A stretch of DNA of 14,931 nt from CAVALG01 sp963589585 (GTDB taxonomy: Bacteria; Bacillota; Clostridia; Oscillospirales; Acutalibacteraceae): NCBI GenBank assembly GCA_963589585.1, contig CAVALG010000152.1:1-14931 (forward strand), in the 5' to 3' direction. Under the pieces are notes generated by a model, which was not told where the DNA came from, did no database searches, and was given only the letters and a program-made list of their open reading frames with translations. A program made the position numbers and the translations under genes. Of the stretch, positions 14,858 to 14,931 are shown in pieces; within the stretch, counting starts at the first letter, position 1; each line of letters starts with the position of its first letter.

Positions 14858-14931
14858 ATGGGTTCAAGTTTCGGCAATAATATTAAATTTACCGTTTGGG
14901 GGCAATCCCATTCGCCTGCAATCGGCATAAC
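14858..14931 (+). CDS. aroC: Chorismate synthase, N-terminal fragment
   Basis: The frame runs to the window edge, giving 24 residues: GSSFGNNIKFTVWGQSHS and PAIGI. This is the chorismate synthase N-terminus, usually SSTFGxxIKxTxFGESHG. The catalytic His of the SH pair is present, while Glu and Gly beside it are Gln and Ser, a variation I recall from some clostridial enzymes. The enzyme removes phosphate from EPSP to give chorismate, the direct successor of AroA. AAAGGAATGAG (14841-14851) is the ribosome binding site. Confidence 0.93.
   Translation, partial: MGSSFGNNIKFTVWGQSHSPAIGI

Noticed and set aside
1..14931. Mobile elements, CRISPR arrays, tRNA or rRNA genes
   Set aside because: Looked for on both strands; no transposase, integrase, regular repeats or RNA gene signatures were found.

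Overview
The window looks like a chromosomal segment from an anaerobic Gram-positive member of the Clostridia (Bacillota), probably a gut-type lineage near the Ruminococcaceae/Oscillospiraceae or Lachnospiraceae. This is inferred from gene content and sequence style, not from a database search. Pointers are strong GGAGG-type ribosome binding sites, a pyruvate formate-lyase pair, a long clostridial-type PRPP synthetase, the DUF2325/DUF3793/flavodoxin trio, and an aroF-tyrA-aroB-aroA-aroC operon. I see no mobile element, CRISPR array, tRNA or rRNA. The longest gene-free stretches are about 200-250 bases, and all hold promoters or other control elements.

Layout. Bases 1-130 are the tail of an FtsX-type ABC permease. 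Next comes a small heavy-metal-associated (HMA) domain protein (168-425). A 22-bp perfect palindrome (481-502) then precedes a DUF2325 protein, a DUF3793 protein and a short-chain flavodoxin (530-1884), a set that looks like an iron-limitation response unit. A strong bidirectional hairpin terminator (1927-1958) separates these from a convergent PRPP synthetase gene, prs (minus strand, 1979-3100). A divergent promoter region (3101-3382) serves prs on one side and pflB on the other. pflB and pflA (3383-6327) encode the glycyl-radical enzyme pyruvate formate-lyase and its radical-SAM activase. After a 210-base promoter region come a YibE/F-type membrane protein (6538-7650) and, 12 bases later, secA (7663-10389).

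The last third is an aromatic amino-acid operon: aroF (DAHP synthase), tyrA (prephenate dehydrogenase), aroB, aroA and the start of aroC. The first four genes are translationally linked by 4- to 7-base overlaps. The most interesting element is upstream of aroF. A near-consensus promoter (10393-10421) drives a 29-codon leader peptide with a run of seven Tyr/Phe codons. It is followed by a strong intrinsic terminator whose 5' arm can pair instead with a segment inside the leader gene. This has every part of a ribosome-mediated transcription attenuator that senses Tyr-tRNA and Phe-tRNA charging.

How the genes work together. AroF, AroB, AroA and AroC are four shikimate-pathway steps towards chorismate, and TyrA diverts the flow to tyrosine. 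The leader peptide should tie transcription of all of them to Tyr/Phe supply. PflB/PflA run fermentative pyruvate cleavage. Flavodoxin can replace ferredoxin when iron is scarce, which fits an iron-responsive operator upstream of that group.
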